Shown in pieces: positions 1 to 6,663 of a stretch of 15,791 nucleotides of DNA. The translations under genes were made by a program, and so were the position numbers. The stretch's first letter is position 1; each line of letters starts with the position of its first letter. The stretch covers positions 771-16,561 of the forward strand of contig JAMCUD010000103.1 in assembly GCA_023379355.1 (NCBI GenBank), given 5' to 3'. The DNA is from Thermoplasmatota archaeon (lineage in GTDB: Archaea > Thermoplasmatota > Thermoplasmata > Thermoplasmatales > Thermoplasmataceae). The notes below the pieces were generated by a model. That model was given only the letters and a program-made list of their open reading frames with translations, was not told the DNA's origin and did no database searches.

Positions 1-85
1 TGACATTCTACCAGCCTTGAAGAAGGCAGCAAAAAAAAAATATTTTGAAAATCCTCCTGACAAAGGGTTATTATTCATAGATTAA
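1..85 (+). CDS. C-terminal tail of an unidentified upstream gene (5' truncated)
   Basis: An open frame enters from the left edge (codons begin at base 2) and ends at TAA 83-85, ten bases before the mqnC start. The visible 27 residues are lysine-rich and then end in FENPPDKGLLFID. The short gap and shared strand suggest that it is cotranscribed with mqnC. Too little is present to name the protein. A role in the same quinone pathway is possible from context only. A run of ten A at 31-40 encodes lysines within this tail. Confidence 0.45.
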   Translation, partial: DILPALKKAAKKKYFENPPDKGLLFID

Positions 86-94
86 TGTGGAGGC

Positions 95-1204
95 ATGCTC
101 AGGCAGCCAGAACAGTTGGATGACATTTTCCTCAAGGTTCGCGAGGGGGAAACCCCTACCCGGGATGAGATCATCTTCATGTATGAGGAAGCTGATCTAA
201 ATGCGCTTGGAGAGATAGCCAGGAAGCTTGCAGATGGGAAGACCGGCAATAATGTTTCATTTGTCTCCAACATGATTCTGAACTACACTAACATTTGCAA
301 TGTCAGGTGCAATTTCTGCGCATTTTACAGAACCGGTAAGGAACCGGATTCCTACCTGCTGAGCAGGGATCAGGTCCTGGCCGAAATAGATCCATATTAC
401 CGGAACTACCACATAACGCAGCTACTTATTCAGGGAGGGGTGAACCCCGATCTCCCCCTGGAGTATTACACCTCACTTTTCCGGTCAATACATGAGCGCT
501 ATCCAGACCTTGGCATTCACGGACTTTCCACCTCTGAGATTTCATTCATTGCAAGAAAGGAGCATACGAGTGTTTCTGATATCATCCAGGAACTGGTGGA
601 ATCCGGTCTGCAGACAATCCCTGGAGCTGGTGCGGAGATATTTTCCGATGATGTCAGAAAGATACTCGGAAGGCCAAAAGGCAGCGGGCAGCAGTGGCTT
701 GATGTGATGGAGGCTGCCCACAGACTCGGTGTAAAGACCTCAGCAACAATGATGTTCGGCCATGTTGAGGAGGCTTACCACAAGGCGGACCACCTTCTAT
801 CACTGGTCCAGCTGCAGCAAAAATACCAGGGCTTTGTCAGCTTCACCCCCTGGAATTTTGAGCCTGGAAACACGCAGCTGCAGAAATCCGGGATTGTAAA
901 ATACAGGGCTGGAGGGGCAGACGTGTTGAGGAACATTGCCATATCCAGAATAGTGCTCAACAATTCCATACCTGTAATCCAGAGCTCATGGCTTACCAAC
1001 GGCATACAGATGGGCCAGATGTCAGTACTTTTCGGGGCAAACGACTGGGGTGGAACCATTTATGACGAAAAGGTCATACCGGCCACAGGAAAACAGGTAG
1101 GAAACCTGCGCAAGGATGCAATAATACAGGGACTGCACCAGATCGGATTCAATGCCCTGGAAAGGGACAACCTGTACAGAGTGATCAAAAATTACCCCGC
1201 CTGA
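95..1204 (+). CDS. mqnC: Cyclic dehypoxanthinyl futalosine synthase (radical SAM, menaquinone synthesis)
   Basis: This 369-residue protein is a radical SAM enzyme. Cys68, Cys72 and Cys75 form the CX3CX2C cluster in NYTNICNVRCNFCAFYR, the signature form shared by MqnC and MqnE. The downstream text LLIQGGVNPDLPLEYY, TIPGAGAEI, TSATMMFGHVE and FTPWNFEPGNT fits MqnC best. MqnC cyclises dehypoxanthine futalosine in the futalosine route to menaquinone, acting in the cytoplasm. ATG 95 is preceded by GGAGG at 89-93, an unusually short spacing of one base, but homologous N-terminal sequence begins close to this start and the next in-frame ATG (179) would cut into it. The gene follows an unidentified gene by ten bases, and its end overlaps the probable start of truD. 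MqnE or CofH are less likely alternatives. Confidence 0.9.
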   Translation: MLRQPEQLDDIFLKVREGETPTRDEIIFMYEEADLNALGEIARKLADGKTGNNVSFVSNMILNYTNICNVRCNFCAFYRTGKEPDSYLLSRDQVLAEIDPYYRNYHITQLLIQGGVNPDLPLEYYTSLFRSIHERYPDLGIHGLSTSEISFIARKEHTSVSDIIQELVESGLQTIPGAGAEIFSDDVRKILGRPKGSGQQWLDVMEAAHRLGVKTSATMMFGHVEEAYHKADHLLSLVQLQQKYQGFVSFTPWNFEPGNTQLQKSGIVKYRAGGADVLRNIAISRIVLNNSIPVIQSSWLTNGIQMGQMSVLFGANDWGGTIYDEKVIPATGKQVGNLRKDAIIQGLHQIGFNALERDNLYRVIKNYPA

Positions 1205-2450
1205 AGTTGTTTCAGCTGAAAGGAGCGTTGGCATCCTTCACTATGTTTCAAATACTGCGGCAGTTAACGGCGTCCTGAAACAGACGCCTGAGGATTTTGT
1301 TGTTGAAGAGATACCTGTTCCTGTTGAAAGGGTTGAGAACGGAAAGTTCACGGTGCTACGGGTCAGGCTCAGGGACTGGGACACCAACAGGTTCCTCCTT
1401 ATGATGGCAAGGGAACTGCATATCAGCAATAAGAGGATAACCTACTGCGGTACAAAGGACAAGAGGGCTGTCACAACACAGTACTTCTGCATCAACCATG
1501 ATTTCAACCCTTCCGAGATCAGACTGGGTGGCGCCGAGATTCTTGATTCCTTCAGGACAAACAGGATGCTCTCACTGGGCGATCTTATGGGAAACAGGTT
1601 TACCATTGACCTTCACCTGGACAAAAGTGGGACTGAACAGGTTCGGGAGACAATGTCCCAGATAACGGAGGCAGGAGGGTTTCCGGATTATTTCGGCCTG
1701 CAGAGGTTTGGCAGCATACGAACCAATACTCATATTGTGGGAAAGCTGATTTTACAGGGCAGGGACGAGGATGCTGCCATGGAATACATATGCGATCCTT
1801 CCATTGATCACGATCAGTACAGGCTTGAGTTCTACCGAAACCAGGATCCAAAGGCTGCCCTGAGGGATTTTCCGGATCACCTGAGCTTTGAGAGATCCCT
1901 CCTGGGGTACATGGTCGAGCACGGAACGCTCAAGGGATCACTTTCTGTCTTTCCGAAGAATCTCAGGATGATCTTTGTGCACGCATATCAGTCATACCTC
2001 TATAACGTGATCCTTTCAAGGAGAATTGAAGAGATTGGCCTGAACCGGGTCACGGAAGGCGATGTGTTACTGGAGGTTGACGGATACTACAACCAGTCAA
2101 GCCAGAAGACTATTGTTGCAAATTCCATGAACATGTCCATGCTCAGTGAAATGGTCTCAAAGAACAGGCTGAGACCAAGCGTACCCCTTATTGGCTTTGA
2201 CACCCGCCCCACAGGAGGGAGGCAGGGAGAAATTGAGAGGGAGGTAATGGAAAATGAGGGCATTACCACGGAAATGTTCAGGCTGAGGAATTACCCTGAC
2301 CTGTCTTCATCCGGGGAAAGAAGAATAACCTCCGTTCTGCCATCTGAATTCGGGATTCTTGAAAATATGGCTCTCTCCTTCATCCTTGGGAGGGGAACAT
2401 ATGCCACTTCCCTGATAAGGGAATTCCTTAAGGAAAAAATGAATTATTGA
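1191..2450 (+). CDS. truD: tRNA pseudouridine synthase TruD, start codon unresolved
   Basis: TruD isomerises uridine 13 of tRNA (35 in some archaeal tRNAs) to pseudouridine. Counted from 1191, the family N-terminal motif GVLKQTPEDFVVEE lies at residues 27-40, the catalytic aspartate is Asp90 in YCGTKDKRAVTTQ, LMGNRFTID is at 132-140, and FPDYFGLQRFG is at 164-174. The length of about 419 residues fits archaeal TruD. No ATG, GTG or TTG occurs in frame between the stop at 1182-1184 and GTG 1353, and starting at 1353 would delete the conserved N-terminal motif. I therefore placed the start at ATT 1191, which gives the expected N-terminal length and follows GTGATC (1181-1186), a sequence complementary to the conserved 3' end of archaeal 16S rRNA. 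This start is an inference; an indel is the alternative. The gene overlaps mqnC by 14 bases and its stop abuts the tbp stop. Confidence 0.87.
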   Translation: MTPPEVVSAERSVGILHYVSNTAAVNGVLKQTPEDFVVEEIPVPVERVENGKFTVLRVRLRDWDTNRFLLMMARELHISNKRITYCGTKDKRAVTTQYFCINHDFNPSEIRLGGAEILDSFRTNRMLSLGDLMGNRFTIDLHLDKSGTEQVRETMSQITEAGGFPDYFGLQRFGSIRTNTHIVGKLILQGRDEDAAMEYICDPSIDHDQYRLEFYRNQDPKAALRDFPDHLSFERSLLGYMVEHGTLKGSLSVFPKNLRMIFVHAYQSYLYNVILSRRIEEIGLNRVTEGDVLLEVDGYYNQSSQKTIVANSMNMSMLSEMVSKNRLRPSVPLIGFDTRPTGGRQGEIEREVMENEGITTEMFRLRNYPDLSSSGERRITSVLPSEFGILENMALSFILGRGTYATSLIREFLKEKMNY

Positions 2451-3005
2451 TCAGATCAGGCCGACTTTCTGAAGTTCCTTCTTGACCTTTATTACGGCCT
2501 GCTCGATTTCGCTCTCCTCCTTTGCTCCGGTGCATACAACCTTTCCGGAACCGAAGAGAAGGAGAACAACCTTTGGCTCCTCCACCCTGTAGACCAGTCC
2601 TGGAAACTGCTCCGGCTCGTATTCTACGTTCTCCAGACCCAGTGACATTGCTATGTCGGTAAGGTTAAGCTCGGCTTCCAGATCATAAACAGCAACAATG
2701 TTCTGCACAACTATCTCAGGATTGTCATAAACTTCAATGCCTGCCCTCTTGAGCTTCTGTATTATGGTGTCGATGGTCAGCTTAACGTTTGCAAGATTCT
2801 TGGCCCCGGTGCAGTTCACCTTTCCGCTCCTGAATATGAGAACTGCAGTCTTTGGCTCATGCAGCCTGTATATGAGTCCGGGAAACTGCTCCGGCTCATA
2901 TTCAGAACCTTCAAGCGCCAGGGCGATCCTGCTAAGGTCGAGGTGTTCTGCAAGCGATGTTGATGCAACAATGTTCTCTATTGCTATCTTTTCTCTCTCA
3001 CTCAT
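2451..3005 (-). CDS. tbp: TATA-box-binding protein (general transcription factor)
   Basis: This 184-residue protein is the archaeal TBP, which binds the TATA box and, with TFB, recruits RNA polymerase. It shows the two imperfect direct repeats of the TBP saddle. EYEPEQFPGLIYR (residues 35-47) recurs as EYEPEQFPGLVYR (128-140), and GKVNCTGAK (61-69) recurs as GKVVCTGAK (154-162), an offset of 93 residues. The length matches the family. The start at 3005 is supported by a strong TATA box about 25 bases upstream, which implies a leaderless or near-leaderless mRNA. The gene is convergent with truD. The two stop codons lie back to back as TGATCA (2448-2453), leaving no intergenic space. Confidence 0.98.
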   Translation of the reverse strand: MSEREKIAIENIVASTSLAEHLDLSRIALALEGSEYEPEQFPGLIYRLHEPKTAVLIFRSGKVNCTGAKNLANVKLTIDTIIQKLKRAGIEVYDNPEIVVQNIVAVYDLEAELNLTDIAMSLGLENVEYEPEQFPGLVYRVEEPKVVLLLFGSGKVVCTGAKEESEIEQAVIKVKKELQKVGLI

Positions 3006-3024
3006 AAATAACCCTTTCGTGCAC

Positions 3025-3034
3025 TATATAAAAA
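3025..3034 (-). promoter_or_regulatory. TATA box of tbp
   Basis: On the minus strand this reads TTTTTATATA and is centred about 25 bases upstream of the tbp ATG, so transcription should begin at or next to the start codon. A second AT-rich stretch (TTTAAATA) lies at 3038-3045, slightly further upstream. Confidence 0.7.
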
Positions 3035-3121
3035 GGGTATTTAAAGATGTGTTGGCATGGTCTGGCAGAAATTATCTGCAAACTGTAAGTTCCCTATGAA
3101 AATAATTGTCAGATCCTGCCC

Positions 3122-3421
3122 CTATCCCATATTCAGTGCTTCCTTGGCTTCATCAGTCATCATGCTTGGATTCCACGGAGGATCCCACACCAGCTCTATA
3201 TCAGCCGCCTCAACTCCCTCCATGTTCTCAACAATCCTCTGCGCCTCGGAAAGTATCCACGGGGTCACAGGGCATGTAGGTGCTGTCATTGTCATCTTGA
3301 TGTAGACCCTGTCACCGTTTATTTCAATGTCATATACAAGACCAAGATTAACAATATCCATGCCTATCTCTGGATCTGAAACCTGCTTAAGCTGTTCCAG
3401 AATTTCTTCCTTGGTTACCAT
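3122..3421 (-). CDS. DUF59/MIP18-family iron-sulfur cluster assembly factor (SufT/PaaD-like)
   Basis: This 99-residue single-domain protein belongs to the DUF59 (MIP18/PaaD/SufT) family, cytoplasmic helpers of iron-sulfur protein maturation. Diagnostic stretches are VSDPEIGMDIVNLGLVYDI (residues 14-32), MTMTAPTCP with the conserved Cys50, and ELVWDPPWNPSMM (76-88). The protein is domain-only, with no fused ApbC/Mrp ATPase or other extension. The start ATG at 3421 has AAGGGG at 3425-3430 on the minus strand as a plausible ribosome binding site. It sits upstream of tbp on the same strand but tbp has its own promoter, so cotranscription is not required. The client protein cannot be told from sequence. 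The radical SAM and respiratory enzymes implied nearby would be typical clients, which is inference. Confidence 0.88.
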   Translation of the reverse strand: MVTKEEILEQLKQVSDPEIGMDIVNLGLVYDIEINGDRVYIKMTMTAPTCPVTPWILSEAQRIVENMEGVEAADIELVWDPPWNPSMMTDEAKEALNMG

Positions 3422-3474
3422 ATTCCCCTTTTTCTATGGCTACCCTGTACTTAACCGTTATGGACATGTGCAGG

Positions 3475-3489
3475 AAAATTTTTATTAAA
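3475..3489 (-). promoter_or_regulatory. Probable TATA box of the DUF59 gene
   Basis: The minus strand reads TTTAATAAAAATTTT about 55-65 bases upstream of the ATG. Transcription would start near 3455, giving a leader of about 35 bases that carries the AAGGGG ribosome binding site. It is weaker than the other TATA boxes in the window. Confidence 0.4.
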
Positions 3490-3520
3490 TAATATGGTTT
3501 CAAATCTCTCCTGAATGTTA

Positions 3521-4504
3521 TCAGAGTTTCTCGTCGAAGCCGTAATATGAGGGTTCCAGACGCGGGATAAATGCATTTCTTGCGCATTCATACACAAGGT
3601 CTGCCCTGCTGACTCTACCTGCTGAGAGAATTCCCACAATTCCAGATTCCTTTCCTGGATCCGGAGACGAAAAGGCACTGACGTATGCGTCGGATTCTGT
3701 CAGGCCGGACTTAACGCCCCTTACGATCGAATCTGGAACCTGGAAACCGCTACTCTGCCCTATGGTAAGCCTTGAGTACCTGTCTATAACTGCGCATATG
3801 TGTACATCAAGCACCTTGCCCGTGACTTTATCCCTGAAAAGCCCCGATTCAATGCCAACACCGTAATCTCTGCTGCCAAGGGCAGACATGGCACGATTTA
3901 CGGCATATGCCGCCGTGTCTTCCGAAAATGGCTGGTCCGTTGGAACGGAATAAGATTCATCCTTTTCTATGGCGTAATTCTTCATTATCCGGGAGACGAA
4001 CCTATCAAGCCCATTGACCTTCTGGGGATTTCTTGTTGATATTCCCAATGTCACCGGATTTACCCTTGAACCGGAAGGACGTATTTCTCCTGCGATGATC
4101 CTGCTTGAGCTGATTGGAAAGAGATCCTCCGCAAGAACCATTGGCACTGTTATAATCTCGAGCGGTTTCAGTCCATGGGATATCCTGGCTGCATTGATGC
4201 GTTCGGCCTGCTTTCGTGTCTCTGGGGAAACGATAATATAGCTGTAATCGGGACTTGTCTCTGCGTTACCGCTCCTGCTGTCCAGGGGCTGAATCTCAAA
4301 ATCTCCGGTCTTTCTTGAAAGATATGATGCGATTCTTCTCTTCCTGACTTCATAACTTGGGGCACCGTATGCCTTGTGGCTTTTAAGATATTCATCCGTC
4401 GTGAGCCCGACAATAATATGATTGCCGGTGACAACCGCGGCGTCCAGCATTTTCTGGTGACCCTTGTGGAATCGTGTGAAGGATCCACCCAATACCGTTA
4501 TCAT
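3521..4504 (-). CDS. Fused phosphopantetheine adenylyltransferase and DUF84 (ITPase/XTPase) protein
   Basis: This is a 327-residue two-domain protein. Residues 1-145 form a nucleotidyltransferase fold of the archaeal CoaD type, with GGSFTRFHKGH (6-16) and ISSSRI (131-136); it should join ATP to 4'-phosphopantetheine to give dephospho-CoA. Residues 150-327 are a DUF84 domain, with STRNPQKV (156-163) and VGIESGLF (216-223). DUF84 members studied elsewhere hydrolyse non-canonical ITP and XTP. The two activities are normally on separate proteins, so this is a genuine fusion in one uninterrupted frame. The gene starts six bases after the aminotransferase stop, with no clear ribosome binding site, so it is probably the second gene of that operon and may be translationally coupled. 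No residue obviously needed for either fold looks missing. Confidence 0.88.
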   Translation of the reverse strand: MITVLGGSFTRFHKGHQKMLDAAVVTGNHIIVGLTTDEYLKSHKAYGAPSYEVRKRRIASYLSRKTGDFEIQPLDSRSGNAETSPDYSYIIVSPETRKQAERINAARISHGLKPLEIITVPMVLAEDLFPISSSRIIAGEIRPSGSRVNPVTLGISTRNPQKVNGLDRFVSRIMKNYAIEKDESYSVPTDQPFSEDTAAYAVNRAMSALGSRDYGVGIESGLFRDKVTGKVLDVHICAVIDRYSRLTIGQSSGFQVPDSIVRGVKSGLTESDAYVSAFSSPDPGKESGIVGILSAGRVSRADLVYECARNAFIPRLEPSYYGFDEKL

Positions 4505-4510
4505 GCAGGA

Positions 4511-5719
4511 TTATTGCGTTTGGAGTATTTCCATCTTCTTGCCAATCAGTGTACCGAGGCGCCTTATTCCCTCCCTGATCTGATCATCCTCAGAGAAGGT
4601 GAAGTTGAGTCTCATGCTTGAACCCTGTTTCCTTGCTGGGGAGAAAGCGTTGCCGCTCACATATGCCACACCAGACTGTATGGCCTCAGGAAGCATGTCT
4701 GTTGTGTTGATCCTCTGATCGACCGTTGCCCACAGAAACATTCCGCCATCAGGCCTGGACCATGTTGAACCTTCGGGAAATTCCTCCTCAAGTGCCCTCA
4801 GCATGATGTCCCTTTTCTTCCTGTAGAGTTCTATTGTCTTCGGGATCTGCTTGCTGACCATGTTCCTGGCCAGGTACTGCCAGGCAACGAACTGGCTGAA
4901 TGTGCTGGATGAGAGATCAAGGGCCTGTTTGAGCAGGTTTACCTTGCCAATGAATGATTCCGGACCTATGGTGAAGCCCATTCTCAAACCCGGGCACATT
5001 ATCTTGGAGAAAGTCCCCAGGTAAATGACCTCACTGTCCAGGGTCCTCAGGGATGGTACCCTCTGTCCGCTATACCTGAGTTCGCCGTATGGATTGTCCT
5101 CCACAAGCGGAATCTGGTACTTTTGCGAAATTTCAACGAGATGCTTCCGCCTATCCAGGCTCATGGTGATGCCAGTAGGATTCTGGAATGTCGGTATTGT
5201 GTAGATGAATTTCGGCTTTTTGCCTGCTCCCATAAGTTTCTTTACCTCTTCCTCTACAAGGTCTGTTTTTATCCCATTGCTGTCCATCGGGATTGAATGC
5301 ATGTCCGCCTTGTTTGCGTCGAAGGCGGATATGGCTCCAACGTAGGTAGGCTCCTCGGTTATAATTGCGTCCCCTGGGTTTACGAAAATTTTGGCCAGTT
5401 CGTATAATCCTTGCTGAGAACCGGAAGTCACAAGAATTTCTGTTTCAGTGGAGTTTATCTTCTCTGTTTCTTTGACGAGCCTCTTTATTTCACTCTTGAG
5501 CTCATTCATGCCGCCAGTGTTGCCGTACTGGAGCGCCAAAGCCCCATAATTATCCATAACATCATCCATTATTCCCTTCAGGTCGGCCATTGGAAAGGTA
5601 AGAGGGTTGGGCATGCCTCCGCCAAATGATATGAGATTTTTGTTTGAAGCGTACTTCAGGAGCTCCCTAATTTCAGAGGGTTTCATATTTTTCAGATTAT
5701 CGGAAAATCTAAACTCCAT
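4511..5719 (-). CDS. PLP-dependent class I/II aminotransferase (2-aminoadipate/aromatic type)
   Basis: This 402-residue fold-type I aminotransferase resembles the LysN/ARO8-like group, which moves amino groups between broad substrates such as 2-aminoadipate, aromatic or branched-chain amino acids and 2-oxoglutarate. Visible features are QYGNTGG (64-70), PTFQNPTG (176-183), VEDNPY with Asp208 expected to contact the pyridine nitrogen, and GTFSKIMCPGLRMGF with Lys239 as the Schiff-base lysine. A conserved arginine in SSMRLNFTFSE near the C-terminus fits carboxylate binding. The length is normal for the group. Exact substrate cannot be read from sequence. It heads a two-gene unit with the CoaD-DUF84 fusion, and nothing visible links the two metabolically. 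Confidence 0.9.
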   Translation of the reverse strand: MEFRFSDNLKNMKPSEIRELLKYASNKNLISFGGGMPNPLTFPMADLKGIMDDVMDNYGALALQYGNTGGMNELKSEIKRLVKETEKINSTETEILVTSGSQQGLYELAKIFVNPGDAIITEEPTYVGAISAFDANKADMHSIPMDSNGIKTDLVEEEVKKLMGAGKKPKFIYTIPTFQNPTGITMSLDRRKHLVEISQKYQIPLVEDNPYGELRYSGQRVPSLRTLDSEVIYLGTFSKIMCPGLRMGFTIGPESFIGKVNLLKQALDLSSSTFSQFVAWQYLARNMVSKQIPKTIELYRKKRDIMLRALEEEFPEGSTWSRPDGGMFLWATVDQRINTTDMLPEAIQSGVAYVSGNAFSPARKQGSSMRLNFTFSEDDQIREGIRRLGTLIGKKMEILQTQ

Positions 5720-5745
5720 AATTCTCTATGAAGGATTCCCAAAAA

Positions 5746-5756
5746 GTTAATAAACC
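5746..5756 (-). promoter_or_regulatory. TATA box of the aminotransferase operon
   Basis: The minus strand reads GGTTTATTAAC, centred about 31 bases before the ATG at 5719. This predicts a leader of only a few bases. Confidence 0.55.
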
Positions 5757-6100
5757 TATTCTGTGCAAATCATTGTCACAGGCAATATTTTCCTATCTCT
5801 GCAAATAATTAACAGATCGCCTTACGTACTGCTGGCTTTCATGAGCACACTGCATACACGCAAAATTAAATCGCTAGATGCAAGTATGCCGGAAACTGCA
5901 CGTGAGATAGGCCCCGCAGACACTGAATCTCCCTGCCTTGGGATCCATTGAACACTAAGTGAAGCGATATACAAGCTACCCTGAAAGACAAAAAAAAATA
6001 TTGCAGGATATTTTCTTCAATGTACGGAAGCCGGGCAATACAATATTAAATTCTTGCCATCATCGTAAGAAAGCGGAGACGAATTTTAAGCCCAACAGCA
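5757..6100. other. Gene-poor spacer between the aminotransferase and the GTPase-like gene
   Basis: I see no convincing gene here. A 62-codon GTG-started frame at 5763-5951 has no recognisable product and no promoter. The part beyond 5959 is formally open in the GTPase frame but is AT- and lysine-rich, unlike the GTPase domain. No tRNA, clear C/D-box RNA or strong hairpin was seen. Two similar short words, GCAAATCATT (5766-5775) and GCAAATAATT, are probably coincidental. Confidence 0.5.
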
Positions 6101-6663
6101 AAAACTATAAGAAAAGCTTACTAATCAAATGCCAATGGTTATGGCGTGTCGCCTGGAAGATTAGCATCGCTGGATCAAAGGGATCCGGCAAAAGTTCGCT
6201 CATATCCAGGATCGTCTATGATTCAGACGGCACGAGTTCTCCTTCAAAGCTTCTCTCGAGGAAGAGAATCACCATTGAACGCGACGGGTCCAGGATTCCC
6301 GTTGACCTGCTCTTGCAGGAGATATCCGATGAGCCTGAGGCAGAAAGGCTCCTGCCAGGATCAAATATAATACTGGTTCTTGCTGAGGTGACGTCTGCTG
6401 ATTCGCTTGCCAATGCAGTTGAAATGCTGAAATACGCCAGATCATTCGAGAAGAAGCCTCCACTGCTTCTTGTCGGAACGAAATCCGACATGAAATATGA
6501 GGCGGAAATCTGGACCGAAGATTTTGAAAAGGTGAAGCAGAAGACGGGTGTTGGCTACCATATTGTTTCTGCCAGGACCGGCGAAGGGATCGAAGACCTT
6601 ATGGAGGATGTCACTTCTACCCTTCTGGAGAGATTCTATGCAAAGAAGCAGCGAGCCCCATAG
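5959..6663 (+). CDS. Small GTPase-like P-loop protein, start unresolved
   Basis: The coordinates give the longest open frame (GTG 5959, 234 codons), but convincing coding sequence begins only near 6145. The domain reads WKISIAGSKGSGKSS, a P-loop with Gly72, Gly77, Lys78 and Ser79, then VGTKSD (172-177) as the guanine-recognition G4 motif and SAR (204-206) as G5, in a Ras/Rab-like order. The G3/switch II DxxG motif is not recognisable: the expected place reads LLLQEISDEPE. It may therefore bind GTP without normal switching. The first 60 codons look non-coding, and a TATA box at 6103-6112 would start the mRNA at an ATG in the wrong frame. The gene overlaps endA by 26 bases, so the two are probably cotranscribed. 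Its role is unknown. Confidence 0.7.
   Translation: MKRYTSYPERQKKILQDIFFNVRKPGNTILNSCHHRKKAETNFKPNSKNYKKSLLIKCQWLWRVAWKISIAGSKGSGKSSLISRIVYDSDGTSSPSKLLSRKRITIERDGSRIPVDLLLQEISDEPEAERLLPGSNIILVLAEVTSADSLANAVEMLKYARSFEKKPPLLLVGTKSDMKYEAEIWTEDFEKVKQKTGVGYHIVSARTGEGIEDLMEDVTSTLLERFYAKKQRAP
6103..6112 (+). promoter_or_regulatory. Probable TATA box of the GTPase-endA unit
   Basis: The sequence AACTATAAGA is centred about 26 bases before ATG 6135. If used, transcription starts at that ATG, but its frame closes at TAG 6162-6164 and is not the GTPase frame. Confidence 0.45.

Noticed and set aside
31..40. Run of ten A as a possible slippage or assembly artefact
   Set aside because: It encodes lysines in an open frame that ends normally just before mqnC; nothing requires slippage.
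3065..3079. Small hairpin GCAGA/TCTGC between the DUF59 gene and tbp
   Set aside because: Five pairs only, without a following T-run on the transcribed strand; too weak to call a terminator.
5763..5951. 62-codon GTG-started frame in the spacer
   Set aside because: There is no recognisable domain, no promoter at the right distance, and the composition looks non-coding.
6548..6637. Longer endA reading from ATG 6548
   Set aside because: It lies wholly inside the GTPase gene in another frame, and ATG 6638 has a well-spaced GGAGA ribosome binding site.
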